Positions 25,330 through 33,973 of a stretch of DNA of 64,000 nt are shown here, piece after piece. The notes under the pieces were generated by a model. The model was not told the DNA's origin, ran no database searches, and saw nothing but the letters and a program-made list of their open reading frames with translations. Source of the DNA: Streptomyces sp. NBC_01306 (lineage in GTDB: Bacteria > Actinomycetota > Actinomycetes > Streptomycetales > Streptomycetaceae); NCBI RefSeq assembly GCF_026340465.1, contig NZ_JAPEPC010000001.1:620001-684000 (forward strand), in the 5' to 3' direction. The position numbers and the translations under genes are program-made. Numbering within the stretch: position 1 is the stretch's first letter; each line of letters starts with the position of its first letter.

Positions 25330-26157
25330 ACGACGCCCGGTATGTCGTCTCCGGAGGACCCATGCAGTCCGCCCCACACTGTGGCAGCTCCACGAAGACC
25401 CTCCACACCCGGCGTGACGTACCGCCTCTTGGCGGTCCGGACGTTCGTGTCTCCCGCACACCGAGCCAACACGTGGTCCGGAACACCCATGTCGGCGAGG
25501 TATGTGAAACAGGACGCCCGGGCGTCGTACAGGCGCACCTGGCGTAGCCCCAGAAGCACCATGCTCCCGTATGCTCGCCGGCGGAGTTGCTTGATGCTCC
25601 GAGCCTCCCCCATCTCGTCCACCAGGACGTAGCCGGAGTCAAGCTAGCCAGGTCCGAGGGCCAGCTTCTCCTTGGCCCGGAGAGACTTGAACGACCGGAG
25701 CGCGTCCCGGACCGGAGCTGGCAAGGGAAGCTCGCGCTATCCGGCCATCGACTTAGTATTTTTCTCCACCACCGTCTCATTCCCCATCATCGTGCGGGTA
25801 TTGGCGATGCCGATGGTTCCGGATTCCAAGTCGACATCCCCCAACGGAATCCGCAGACTTCTGCCGGGCGGAGACCCATGAGGGAAAGCAGGAGCGGTGC
25901 GCAGAGCCTGTCCGCTCTGATTCCCTGCACGAACACATGGACCTCCGCGACGTCCCAAGGTTTCAGTCCGCCTTGGTCCTCCGCTCCTCCTTTCGAGCCC
26001 GACGCGGAATCGTAAGATGCTGAGCCACATTCATAGGGACAAGCCGCTTGGATACCGCGTTTCAGGCACTCTTCAAGTCGCGCGATACCCAGGGCGCCTA
26101 TTGGCGCGAGGAGCCGGTGTGCCGCCGGCAACGGGCACCGGGCGGTTGCGAGCAATG
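25330..26157 (-). pseudogene. degraded tyrosine site-specific integrase
   Basis: Three minus-strand frames must be joined. First MGLRPAEVCGFRW (~25.9 kb); then VDLESGTIGIANTRTMMGNE and VVEKNTKSMAG; then RRAYGSMVLLGLRQVRLYDA, RASCFTYLADMGVPDHVLAR, AGDTNVRTAKRRYVTPGVE. These are consecutive C-terminal-domain pieces of a Streptomyces integrative-element integrase (R...HxxR...Y order). The expected RLYDARAS catalytic Arg and NVRTAKRRY tyrosine are still readable but frameshifts and stops separate the parts, and the N-terminus is missing. No att-site tRNA was seen. Confidence 0.75.
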
Positions 26158-26213
26158 GTCAAGACCCGTGGATGGCCGTGCGGGACGGCGGTCACGACCG
26201 CTTTCCCTTCAGG

Positions 26214-27125
26214 TCAGCGGGGCCTGACCTTCCACGACCGGATCCGGGAGAGGAATCCCTTGCCTGGCCTACGCGCCGTAGCCGGGGCAGGCCAGGCGGC
26301 TGGTGTGAGGTCCCGGTAGCCCAGAACATCGTCGAAGACCGCCGTCCAGTTGACGCCGGCAAGCAGCACCACGGGCTGAAGAGACGTCAGCTGGCGGTTG
26401 ACGTGGGTCATCTCGCCCTGCGCTGCCGCGCATTTCTTGCACGTGGCGATGTGGTCGGCGACCTTGCGTGCCTCGCGCCTGCCCAGGCTTCCCCGGGTGT
26501 ACGCCGCGAGCCTCGCCTCGTCCTCACCGCACGTCGAATACGTCATCACCGCAGTCAGGTAGGCGTGGGAGAGAGCCTCCCGGGCCCGGTGCGCAGCGAC
26601 AGAAGTCGCGTTGGGCGTCAGTCCCAGCATGGGTGCGACCTGTGAAGCCGGAAGGTCGTGCATCACCGTCAGTGCCAGGATCTGCTGGACGTGTTCGGGC
26701 AGCCGGTTGAGCGTCTCACGCGCGATCAGGACGTCCTCGACACGGCTCTGCTCCTCTCCCCACACGTTGACCGGCACAACGGCTGCGCTGATGCCGCTGT
26801 CGAAGACCAGGGGGAGATCCTGCGCGTGGCCATCACGCAGAAGGTTGTGCAGCACGGTGAACAGGTACGCCTTCGGATACTCGCGAGGTCCCTTTCCCTT
26901 GCGCAGCGCCGCGAGGGTGCGCGCGAAGCACTCGGCCGCCAGATCCTCGGCCTGGCCCGGATCCGGGGCCCGCCGTGCCGCGTAGGCACGCAGCAGGTCG
27001 ACGTGCCGGAGGTAGAAGCAGGCGTAGGCGTCCTCGTCCCCGTCACGGGCCCGGGCGATGAGGGCCGTGTCGTCGAGGTGTTCCACCGCATGGGAGGGCG
27101 GGTCTTCGTAGGTCGTCACATACAC
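26214..27125 (-). CDS. ECF sigma factor with C-terminal zinc-finger domain
   Basis: 303 aa from GTG 27125 (alternative GTG 27119 in the same frame). Region 2: DEDAYACFYLRHVDLLRAYA, DLAAECFARTLAAL, YPKAYLFTVLHNLLRD; region 4: LNRLPEHVQQILALTVMHDL, ASQVAPMLGLTPNATSVAAH. The C-terminus adds a zf-HC2-like motif ADHIATCKKCAAAQ (HxxxCxxC), usually found in separate anti-sigma factors. Fusion of sigma and anti-sigma-like parts suggests self-regulation by redox or zinc state (inference). No separate anti-sigma gene is adjacent; a small membrane protein gene is divergent. Confidence 0.82.
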   Translation of the reverse strand: MYVTTYEDPPSHAVEHLDDTALIARARDGDEDAYACFYLRHVDLLRAYAARRAPDPGQAEDLAAECFARTLAALRKGKGPREYPKAYLFTVLHNLLRDGHAQDLPLVFDSGISAAVVPVNVWGEEQSRVEDVLIARETLNRLPEHVQQILALTVMHDLPASQVAPMLGLTPNATSVAAHRAREALSHAYLTAVMTYSTCGEDEARLAAYTRGSLGRREARKVADHIATCKKCAAAQGEMTHVNRQLTSLQPVVLLAGVNWTAVFDDVLGYRDLTPAAWPAPATARRPGKGFLSRIRSWKVRPR

Positions 27126-27145
27126 AGAGACCGCGCGGACGCTTG

Positions 27146-27191
27146 CCTCTTACGCCGGTTCACAAAAAAATCTTCGCAACGCTGTAAGAGG
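27146..27191. promoter_or_regulatory. inverted repeat CCTCTTAC-N30-GTAAGAGG between sigma gene and divergent small gene
   Basis: Perfect 8-bp arms at 27146-27153 and 27184-27191 flank an AT-rich centre with seven A residues (27164-27170), unusual for this GC-rich DNA. It spans the divergent promoter region, fitting autoregulation. Confidence 0.45.
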
Positions 27192-27217
27192 AGACGCTGC
27201 CCCGGGTCTCAGACGGC

Positions 27218-27433
27218 ATGAACATCACTCTCATCGTCGCCGCGGTCCCCGCATGCGCCGTCACCACGATCGCCGCACTCGCCATCGTCGGACCAGCCGC
27301 CCTCCGCCAGCGCGCCCTGGCCGTCCTGACCATCCTGCTTCACTCCCCCGCCGGCCCCGAACAGCTGCCCGACCACCCCGACACCCCGCCCCCGGGCGGC
27401 GTCGACCCCGCCTCAAACGATTCGGCCCGATAG
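27218..27433 (+). CDS. 71-aa single-helix membrane peptide
   Basis: Begins MNITLIVAAVPACAVTTIAA with a hydrophobic stretch over residues ~3-28, followed by a short amphipathic part (LRQRALAVLTILLH) and a Pro/Asp-rich tail. No family recognised. Divergent from the ECF sigma gene with 92 bp between, so it may be a target of that sigma factor or a membrane partner. No strong ribosome site. Confidence 0.45.
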   Translation: MNITLIVAAVPACAVTTIAALAIVGPAALRQRALAVLTILLHSPAGPEQLPDHPDTPPPGGVDPASNDSAR

Positions 27434-27579
27434 CCCCCAGGGGAGCGCACCTGCGGGCGTTCTTACCCGCCGCGTTGCATCGAGGTCGTCCGGGTGCGGT
27501 CGGCCCGCGTCGCCTTCACCTCCGTCGAGCGGCGCGGCTGGAGGGCTGGGCTCCGCCCCCGAAATCACCGAAGTGGTGA

Positions 27580-27834
27580 AGGGGCATCGTGGGCGCGCTG
27601 CGCCGCTTGCTGGATCTCGTTGCGGGACAGCGGGGCCCAGGGCAGTCGACACCGGGGCGCGGGTGTGGCCTTCGGCACGGACGACGGTGAGGAAAGTGTG
27701 GGTGAGCATGGCGAGGGGCGGCCAGTTCGATGACTGCCCAATCGTAGAAGCGGTCCCTTGGCGCCAGCCTCTCCATGCAGCTTCTGCCAGGCCCTCTTCG
27801 GCGCCTTCCCGGCCAGGACATCTGCACGGAGCAT
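27580..27834 (-). pseudogene. IS701-like transposase remnant
   Basis: Pieces in different minus-strand frames match the C-terminal part of common Streptomyces IS701-type transposases: VLAGKAPKRAWQKLHGEAGA, AKGPL, RFYDWAVIELAAP, MLTHTFLTVVRAEGH, LSRNEIQQA. In intact relatives about 100 residues lie between the YDWA and LTHTFL pieces, so an internal deletion plus frameshifts occurred. Upstream transposase sequence and the IS ends are gone. Confidence 0.6.
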
Positions 27835-27853
27835 CCCTGTACCGGTGGTGACT

Positions 27854-28180
27854 TCACGACCAGTGGTATTCGGTGACGCTTCCTCCGGTCACGGTGAGGG
27901 TGCCGTGTGGTGTGGTTGCGTCGAGCCACACGGTGTATTCGCCTGCGGTGAGCGGGGAGATGACCAGGCAGTGGATGGTGCGGTCTGCGAGGTGACGGGG
28001 CCGGACGGCAGCGTGGGTGCGGCGGTCCGGCTCATCCGTGGGGCTGACTTCGATTTCCAGACCGTCGTGTTCGGCGCGGGTGTGGATGATTACGGCGCCG
28101 GTGTCGGCTCCGATGTCGAGGACGACGCTGCCCTCGGTGGACGGTGCGGGCAGGGGCGCGTGGGTGTGGACGTCTGTCAT
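27854..28180 (-). CDS. small acidic protein downstream of the DUF4331 gene
   Basis: 108 aa from ATG 28180 (MTDVHTHAPLPAPSTEGSVV). Predicted all-beta: VLDIGADTGAVIIHTRAEHD, GLEIEVSPTDEPDRRTHAAV, IHCLVISPLTAGEYTVWLDA, GTLTVTGGSVTEYHWS. No signal peptide or membrane helix. Family not recognised. It follows the DUF4331 gene by 99 bp on the same strand and is probably the last gene of that unit. An upstream in-frame extension to 28246 has no ribosome site. Confidence 0.65.
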   Translation of the reverse strand: MTDVHTHAPLPAPSTEGSVVLDIGADTGAVIIHTRAEHDGLEIEVSPTDEPDRRTHAAVRPRHLADRTIHCLVISPLTAGEYTVWLDATTPHGTLTVTGGSVTEYHWS

Positions 28181-28279
28181 GGCTGACTCCGTGTGGGTCG
28201 TGGGGACAGCTGGCGCCGCGCGCCGCGGCAGGAGTGGTGGCGGCACCAGCTGTTCGTCCGGGTGACGTGCGGGCGGGGG

Positions 28280-29677
28280 TCAGGCGGAGGGGTGGTGGTA
28301 TCCGTCGTAGGGGACGCCGAGGTAGGGGAACTTGTTGAGGTAGGGGTTCTTCACGTCGTCGGGTGTCAACCCGTCGGTGACCTGTCCTGCTGCGGGGTCA
28401 GGGGTGTAGGTCTTGTCGACGAGCGGGACGGTGACTCCGGCGAGTGCGCGCAGTTCGACAGTGACGACGTCGTCGAACACGCGTCGGCCGTTGGGGAATC
28501 CGGCCGCGTCACCTGCGATGAGGCCCAGGATGTCGGGCTTGGTTGTGGGCGGCACCGCGACATTGAGGCGGAGCATGTCGGCCTGTGTGTCCCCGGTGTG
28601 GTTCTGGAAGCCTGGAACGACTCCGTCGGGGATGCCGGTCAGCAAGATCGCGAGGAGGTCGGCGCGCGCTTTGCCCGAGGCGTTGAGGGCGGCCAGCTTC
28701 GGAAAGACGCCGGGGTAGAGGGTGGGCAGGAGTTTGGCCAGCTCGGGGTGGGCGACGTACGTCGCGAAGCGCTTGTCCTGCGAGGGTGGCAGCGTGTTCC
28801 AGAGGTCCTTCTTACCGAGCGGGACGAGGACTTCGTTGAAGAGCGGGTTGCCGAGGCGGGAGACCTGGACGAACGGACCCGTTTCGTGGTCGGTGGCCTT
28901 TCCGGGCGACAGTACGCGGGCCTGTCGCCGGCTTGCCGTGGTCCACACACCGATCGTGGCCCTGGGGTCCTTGACGTCCCGGCCCCGCCAGCCGCGGCGC
29001 GTCAGTTCGGTGATCGGGACCTGCAGGGCCAGCGTGTGGACGTTGAGTTCCTTGGTGGTGTTGACGCCGTCCGCGGGCTGGGTGAAGACGCTCATGCCGA
29101 ACTGGTTGTGCAGGTTCTGGAACGGCCTCAGGTTTCCGAGGTCGAAGATGGAACCGAGGTCTACGTAGAACCCTTCGGCGCGCTGGCCGGCGAAGACCTT
29201 GCGGCTGCGGCCGGCGCTGTGGACGGCCTTCGCGGCAAGTCCGGCGTAGTGCGGGGTGGAGAGCGGGCCGATGTTGCACGGAGGGCACTTCAGGTCGCGG
29301 CCCAGGACTGTGGTGCGTCCGCCTCGTTCGACGCGGGTGAGCGTGTAGCTCTGGTGGCGGTTCCAGTTGGGTGAGTCGAGGCTCAGGATCGGCCCGGTGT
29401 TGTAGAGGAAGCTGTCGGGGTTGCGCAGGCGGGTGGTGAACCGGAACTGGTAGGTCACATCCGGGCAGCCGTCGCCATCGTTGTCGATGTGGATCTCGTA
29501 CAGGACGTCGTCGCCGAACTCGTAGAAGTTCGGTCCGCCCGCAGGGTTCTGGAGCGGAATGTAGTTGGCGATCAGAGTGACGCTGTCGGGCTGATCAGGG
29601 CTGACGAACGCATACACGTCCGTGCTGTCGGCGACGGGGTCCTTGGAGATCTCGGGTGCTTCGCGGTGGGAAGACAT
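28280..29677 (-). CDS. DUF4331 domain protein
   Basis: 465 aa from ATG 29677. It opens with the DUF4331 signature MSSHREAPEISKDPVADSTD and VYAFVSPDQPDSVTLIANYI, then NFYEFGDDVLYEIHIDNDGD (Asp-rich, possible metal site), FRFTTRLRNP, NTKEL-type VNTTKELNVHTLALQVPITE, FVQVSRLGNPLFNEVLVPLG and a C-terminal PNGRRVFDDVVTVELRALAG. The family is widespread in actinobacteria and proteobacteria, with no proven biochemical role. No signal peptide. Lies between a Tat-signal gene and a small acidic protein gene, all on one strand. Confidence 0.9.
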   Translation of the reverse strand: MSSHREAPEISKDPVADSTDVYAFVSPDQPDSVTLIANYIPLQNPAGGPNFYEFGDDVLYEIHIDNDGDGCPDVTYQFRFTTRLRNPDSFLYNTGPILSLDSPNWNRHQSYTLTRVERGGRTTVLGRDLKCPPCNIGPLSTPHYAGLAAKAVHSAGRSRKVFAGQRAEGFYVDLGSIFDLGNLRPFQNLHNQFGMSVFTQPADGVNTTKELNVHTLALQVPITELTRRGWRGRDVKDPRATIGVWTTASRRQARVLSPGKATDHETGPFVQVSRLGNPLFNEVLVPLGKKDLWNTLPPSQDKRFATYVAHPELAKLLPTLYPGVFPKLAALNASGKARADLLAILLTGIPDGVVPGFQNHTGDTQADMLRLNVAVPPTTKPDILGLIAGDAAGFPNGRRVFDDVVTVELRALAGVTVPLVDKTYTPDPAAGQVTDGLTPDDVKNPYLNKFPYLGVPYDGYHHPSA

Positions 29678-29754
29678 CGAATGCCTCACAGAGTTGGGTG
29701 CGGCCTGGGTCGCCGCGGGTGGTGGACGCAGCTGGGTTGCGGGGAACCCGTGGT

Positions 29755-30087
29755 TCAGCGGAGGTTGCGCATGATGGCCTCGGCCAGTCCACGGTCGACT
29801 ACCTCGGTGTGCTGGTCACCGTGGAAGATGTCGGCTGCCCCGGTCATCGCGTTGCGAAGGTGCACCACCACCTGCTGGTCATCCCGACCGGCGGTGCCCG
29901 CCACTGACGGCGCGGTGATCGGGCCGCCCTGAGGCTGATCCGCAGCGGCGCTGCCGGCAGCGCCGAGGACCAGCACGGAGGCAGCTCCGGCACCCACGAC
30001 GGCAGTGTTCTTCATCAGCCCCCGTCGCGAGAGCGGGGTCGTCTGCCCAGGTTCTGCCGGCTCGGATACTGAGATCTCTTCGGACAT
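29755..30087 (-). CDS. small Tat-exported protein preceding DUF4331
   Basis: 110 aa from ATG 30087 (AGGGAGT site). A twin-arginine signal is clear: SRRGLMKNTAVVGAGAASVL at ~20-39, then LGAAGSAAA with likely cleavage near residue 49. The mature ~60 residues (DQPQGGPITAPSVAGTAGRD, QQVVVHLRNAMTGAADIFHG, EVVDRGLAEAIMRNLR) include a short helical tail. Tat export usually means folding or cofactor loading in the cytoplasm, yet this protein is tiny. No family recognised. Starts the three-gene DUF4331 unit. Confidence 0.72.
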   Translation of the reverse strand: MSEEISVSEPAEPGQTTPLSRRGLMKNTAVVGAGAASVLVLGAAGSAAADQPQGGPITAPSVAGTAGRDDQQVVVHLRNAMTGAADIFHGDQHTEVVDRGLAEAIMRNLR

Positions 30088-30599
30088 GAATACTCCCTGT
30101 TCCGGATGGGGATGGGGCGAGTCTGCATGCACGGGTGTGCACCTCAATGCGCGAGCAGAGGTGAAGTGGTGTCCCGTGATGGAAGGAGAACGCGCCGGAT
30201 CCGACGCGAACGGCCGCCGTCGGCAGAGGGAGACGGCCTTTCTTCTTCCGGAAGAGAAGCCCGCCGACCTACAGCAAGTCAAGGAGACACGCGCAGTTTC
30301 CCTACGCCTCGCTGAACCGGACCAGCTCCGTCCGGGTGAATAAACACTCCCTGAGAACCCCGGCCAATCCAAAGCGTGCGTGGCCACGAATGCACTACCG
30401 GCAGACCTATCGAAAGGCGGCACCGAAACTGGCCTCATAAACCCAATAGAAAGCCGCACCACGACACCTCAACGCGCCCTACCCCATGCCCTGTTCAGGT
30501 CGCGTATCCCGGGTGCCGCCATCATCTGACGCCAAGGGCCTTCCTCCGCATGCCCTTGGATCATCTCAACTGGCTTGATCACTACACCTGTCCGACGAT
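30088..30599. other. non-coding region upstream of the DUF4331 unit
   Basis: No convincing gene. A short stem GCCGTC (30216-30221)/GACGGC (30232-30237) followed by a T-rich run (CCTTTCTTCTT) looks like an intrinsic terminator on the plus strand, but no plus-strand gene precedes it. The area 30340-30560 is somewhat AT-richer than its surroundings. Confidence 0.4.
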
Positions 30600-30629
30600 G
30601 AGGGGGTGTAGTTCGATCCGCGTGGGAGG

Positions 30630-30775
30630 CCGTGTGCGGGTGGGGCGTCGCCGGTGAGACGATTTGGCCGTTCTGAGGGTGTGGGTACTCGACCCTGGAC
30701 GATGAGCTCTGGGGGCTGATCGAACCGTTGCGCCTCGCCTGCGGCCTGGACGGGCAGCTACCTCAAGTGCACCTT
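30630..30775 (+). mobile_element. internally deleted IS5-type copy (MITE-like)
   Basis: About 95 bp (30640-30735) closely match the left end of the IS5-type element at 31995-32897: the GGGTGTGGGTACTCGACC block and the start of the transposase (DDELWGLIEPL). Immediately after GAACCGTTGC the sequence changes to CTCGCCTGCGGCCT followed by CTCAAG, which resembles the element's 3' end near 32830. So the left and right ends appear joined with the middle lost. The outer boundaries are not well defined. Confidence 0.55.
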
Positions 30776-30860
30776 CGCAGCGAGCACTTCGCCCTCCCGC
30801 ATCATCCCAACCGTGGTACCACAGAAGGGGATTGTCAGGTCGACTGTCGAACGGGGTGAT

Positions 30861-31997
30861 GTGGTGGCTGTGGGCTATCTGGTGACCGTGGTGTTGGCCG
30901 TACTGATCGTGGTGTTCTGTCTGGCTCGCATACGCGGGCCGAAACCGCTCTTCTACTTCAGCTACCGGCTCGGCCTGGTCTTCAACGAGATCCCGCACCT
31001 CGCTCTCTACGCGTTGGTGGCCTCGACGGCACTGGCCTTCTCCGAGGGCGACATCACCACGACCTCCGACCGGGTGAACGTCGGGGTGGCAGGGGCCGCG
31101 GCTGCTGGGCTTGTGGTGGTCACCCTGCGCGGAATGCGGGCGGCGTCCGTGGTGCGTGTCGCCTTGGACGACGCGCTCGGCGTCGGGACGGGGACGCACC
31201 GCCGGCTGCCGCTGGCACGCATCCTGCTCAGGCCCGTCCTTCGCCGCCGCCGTGACGTCAAGCGGGTGGGCAACCTCAGCTACGGGGACGCAGGCCGTCG
31301 CAACCTCCTCGACGTCTACCACCACCGCTCACGCCCCGAGGGCGGCTCCGTAATGATCCACTTCCATGGTGGCCACTACGACCAGGGTCGGAAGAACACT
31401 CAGTCGCTGCCCCTGCTCTACCGGCTCGCCAGCCAGGGCTGGGTCTGCATCAGCGCCAATTACCGGCTGCGCCCCGACTTCCCGCATCCCGCCCATCTGA
31501 TCGACGCGAAGAAGGTCATCGCCTGGGCGCGCGAACACGCAGCGGAGTACGGCGCGGCGCCTGCGGCGGCCGTGTTCGTGGCGGGGAGCTCCGCGGGTGG
31601 GCACATGGCGGCTCAGGCAGCACTCACCCCCAATGAGCCGGCCTACCAGCCCGGGTTCGAGGAGGCGGACACCTCCGTGACCGCCGCCGTCGTGCTCAAC
31701 GGTTTTCTCGCGGAGTACTTCGACGGCGACCCGGCGACCTCGCCGGTGAACCTCGTCCGGACGGATGCACCACCATTCCTCATCGCGCACGGGGACCTGG
31801 ACGAGCTGGTGGACACGGAGAACCCCAGGGCTCTTGTCACCGCTCTGGGGTCGGTCTCCACCTCGCCGATCGTGTACGTCGAACTACCTGGTGCCCACCA
31901 CGCTTTCGACCTCTTCCACTCATTCCGGTTTGAGGCGCTCATCGGCGGCGTCGAGGACTTCGCCACGTGGGTGACGGCCCGGAAAGACCGGGCCTAG
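30861..31997 (+). CDS. membrane-anchored alpha/beta hydrolase (esterase/lipase)
   Basis: 378 aa from GTG 30861; in-frame extension to 30813 is possible. The N-terminus has about three membrane helices (VGYLVTVVLAVLIVVFCLAR, LALYALVASTALAF, AGAAAAGLVVVTL). The catalytic domain has the oxyanion motif MIHFHGGHYDQG, CISANYRLRPDFP, nucleophile elbow VAGSSAGGHMAAQ, late Asp in AHGDLDELV and His in PGAHHAFDLF. It belongs to the hormone-sensitive-lipase-like group. It sits between a deleted IS copy and a full-length IS5-type element, i.e. as possible mobile cargo. Confidence 0.85.
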   Translation: MVAVGYLVTVVLAVLIVVFCLARIRGPKPLFYFSYRLGLVFNEIPHLALYALVASTALAFSEGDITTTSDRVNVGVAGAAAAGLVVVTLRGMRAASVVRVALDDALGVGTGTHRRLPLARILLRPVLRRRRDVKRVGNLSYGDAGRRNLLDVYHHRSRPEGGSVMIHFHGGHYDQGRKNTQSLPLLYRLASQGWVCISANYRLRPDFPHPAHLIDAKKVIAWAREHAAEYGAAPAAAVFVAGSSAGGHMAAQAALTPNEPAYQPGFEEADTSVTAAVVLNGFLAEYFDGDPATSPVNLVRTDAPPFLIAHGDLDELVDTENPRALVTALGSVSTSPIVYVELPGAHHAFDLFHSFRFEALIGGVEDFATWVTARKDRA

Positions 31998-32897
31998 AGC
32001 TCGTATCAGGGACTTGTTGATGTGGGCTGGTTGGGCGTAACCGGTGTGACGATTCGGCCGTTCGTGAGGGTGTGGGTACTCGACCGTGGATCGTGGACGA
32101 TGAGTTGTGGGCGTTGATCGAGCCGTTGCTGCCGCCGTGGCCGGATCGGTCGCCGGGACCGCGGCCGGTGTGGGACCGGCTCTGCCTGCAGGGCATCTTG
32201 TTCGTCCTCTACGACATAGCCTGGCAACTGCTGCCGCTCGTGCTGGGGTTCGGTTCGGGACAGACCTGCTGGCGGCGGCTGGACCGGTGGCAGAATGCAG
32301 GGGTTTTCGACCGGCTGCACCGGGCCCTGCTCGCCGAGCAGAACGCGGCCGGCGAGCTCGACTGGTCGCGGGCGTGCGTGGACGGCTCCCACATCCGCGC
32401 GAAAAAAAGGGGTCCCGGCACCGGTCCGTCGCCGGTCAACCGGCGGAAGACGGGCAGCAAACACCACCTGATCTGCGACGGACGCGGCACCCCGCTCAAG
32501 GTCATCACTACTGCGGCCAACGTCAACGACGTCACCCCAGACCCTCGCCCTGGTCGACGGCATCCCACCCGTCGCGGGCCGCCCCGGCCGACCCCGCCGA
32601 CGACCAGAAGCCTTGCTCGGCGACAAGGGCTACGACTCCAAGCCCAACCGCGACGAGGGCCGTCATCGACGGATCCTGCCCGTCATCTCCCGCAAGGGCT
32701 CACCCAATATCAAGGGCATCGGCAAGCTCCGCTACGTCGTCGAGCAGACCTTCGCCCTGCTCCACCACTTCAAACGTCTCGCCGTCCGCTGGGAACGTCG
32801 CACCGCACTCCACGACGCCTTCCTCTCGCTCGCCTGCGGCCTCATCTGCTGGAGACGACTCAAGAAGGCCCGATCATGATCGTGTTACGAGCTCTTA
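31995..32897 (+). mobile_element. IS5-family element with terminal inverted repeats
   Basis: Left end TAGAGCTCGTATCA at 31995 and right end TGTTACGAGCTCTTA finishing at 32897 are imperfect inverted repeats (AGAGCTCGTA shared). Flanking CTA and TTA fit the YTA-type targets of IS5 relatives. The left end starts at the stop codon of the upstream esterase gene. It encodes one frameshifted transposase. Confidence 0.7.
32072..32879 (+). pseudogene. IS5-family transposase, single-base frameshift
   Basis: The first frame reads DDELWALIEPLLPPWPDRSP, QGILFVLYDIAWQLLPL, TCWRRLDRWQNAGVFDRLHR, DWSRACVDGSHIRAKKRGPG (first DDE Asp), TGSKHHLICDGRGTPLKVIT, TAANVNDVT. At a CCCC run (32534-32537) the family sequence continues one frame over: QTLALVDGIPPVAGRP, LLGDKGYDSKPNRDE (second Asp), GKLRYVVEQTFALLHHFKRL (Glu region) and LACGLICWRRLKKARS. 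Removing one C restores a complete ~265-aa DDE transposase. All catalytic residues survive, so inactivation looks recent. Confidence 0.8.
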
Positions 32898-32906
32898 GAA
32901 GTCATC

Positions 32907-33095
32907 TCATGTGGCGAGTCTGCGGTAGCAGATGAGGGTGCAGGCGATGCTTGTGAAGGCGAGGAAGTGCTCGGCTTTGTGCTCGTAGCGGCGGTGAAGA
33001 CGGCGGCAGCCGGCGAGCCACGACATGGTGCGTTCGACGGTTGCGGACGCGGACCGTCGGGACCGGGATCCGCTTGCTTGGAGTGCACTCCAGGG
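32907..33095 (-). pseudogene. 3' remnant of a second IS5-type transposase
   Basis: The minus strand reads RTMSWLAGCRRLHRRYEHKA followed by EHFLAFTSIACTLICYRRLA and T, then TGA at 32907-32909. This is the classic C-terminus of another Streptomyces IS5 subgroup. A frame break near 33040-33050 separates it from IPVPTVRVRN upstream. Only the last ~60 codons remain, abutting the right end of the neighbouring IS. Confidence 0.65.
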
Positions 33096-33173
33096 TCATA
33101 GCGTCGAGACAGCTGAACCGAACACCCGACGCGTCGACGCGTCATCCCGCACGACCAATGAGAATGGCGGCAA

Positions 33174-33968
33174 GTGGTAGCCAACCAATTCACAACGCAT
33201 GCAGAACTTTTCGATCTGTCTGGAAAGCGCGCGCTCGTCACCGGTGGCACCAGAGGCATCGGAATGATGATCGCGCGTGGCCTTCTCCAGGCGGGCGTCC
33301 GCGTGGTCATCAGCTCACGCAACGCAGAAGCGTGCGCCCAGGCGCAGGAACAGCTGTCCAAATTCGGTGAGGTGCGGGCCATCCCCGCCGACCTGTCCCG
33401 CCACGACGAGTGTCGGCGACTGTCCGACCTCGTCACCGCCGACTCGGAACGTCTCGACATCCTCGTCAACAACGCGGGCGCCATGTGGGACGAGCCGCTG
33501 GCGACGTTCCCGGACGCGGCCTGGGACACGGTCGTCGACCTCAATCTGAAGTCGCCGTTCTGGCTGGTCCAGGCGCTGCTGCCCGCACTTCGCAGGGCGG
33601 GCACCGCCGACGATCCCGCGCGGATCATCAACATCGGCAGCATCGCCGCCATCCACATCCCCCAGCGGCCCAACTACTCGTACTCCAGCAGCAAGGCCGC
33701 ACTGCATCAACTCACCAGAGTGCTCGCCAAGGAACTAGGACCGCAGCACGTCACCGTGAACGCCGTGGCGCCGGGACCGTTCCCGTCGACGATGATGGCT
33801 GCAACCCTCGATGAGTTCGGCGAGGCGATCGCGGCGTCGGCCCCCCTACGCCGGATCGGCCGCGACGACGACATGGCGGGTGTCGCCGTGTTCCTCGCCA
33901 GCCGGGCAGGCGCATACCTAACAGGCGCCGTGATCCCCGTCGACGGCGGCATCGCCACAACCGCGTAG
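33174..33968 (+). CDS. short-chain dehydrogenase/reductase (RhlG-like)
   Basis: 264 aa from GTG 33174. Classical SDR: cofactor loop VTGGTRGIGMMIAR (residues ~22-35), NAG motif LVNNAGAMWDEP, catalytic Ser in INIGSIAAIH, YSYSSSKAALHQ (YxxxK), and NAVAPGPFPSTMM; C-terminus TGAVIPVDGGIATTA. The Arg/Ser after the first beta-alpha unit (SSRNAEAC) favours NADPH. Substrate unknown. It is boxed between an IS5 remnant upstream and another IS5-type element that begins right after its stop codon. Confidence 0.85.
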   Translation: MVANQFTTHAELFDLSGKRALVTGGTRGIGMMIARGLLQAGVRVVISSRNAEACAQAQEQLSKFGEVRAIPADLSRHDECRRLSDLVTADSERLDILVNNAGAMWDEPLATFPDAAWDTVVDLNLKSPFWLVQALLPALRRAGTADDPARIINIGSIAAIHIPQRPNYSYSSSKAALHQLTRVLAKELGPQHVTVNAVAPGPFPSTMMAATLDEFGEAIAASAPLRRIGRDDDMAGVAVFLASRAGAYLTGAVIPVDGGIATTA

Positions 33969-33973
33969 GCCGC

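Noticed and set aside
32400-32412. A7 run in the IS5 transposase as a programmed frameshift site
   Set aside because: The family sequence continues in the same frame past the run; the actual shift is at the CCCC run near 32534.
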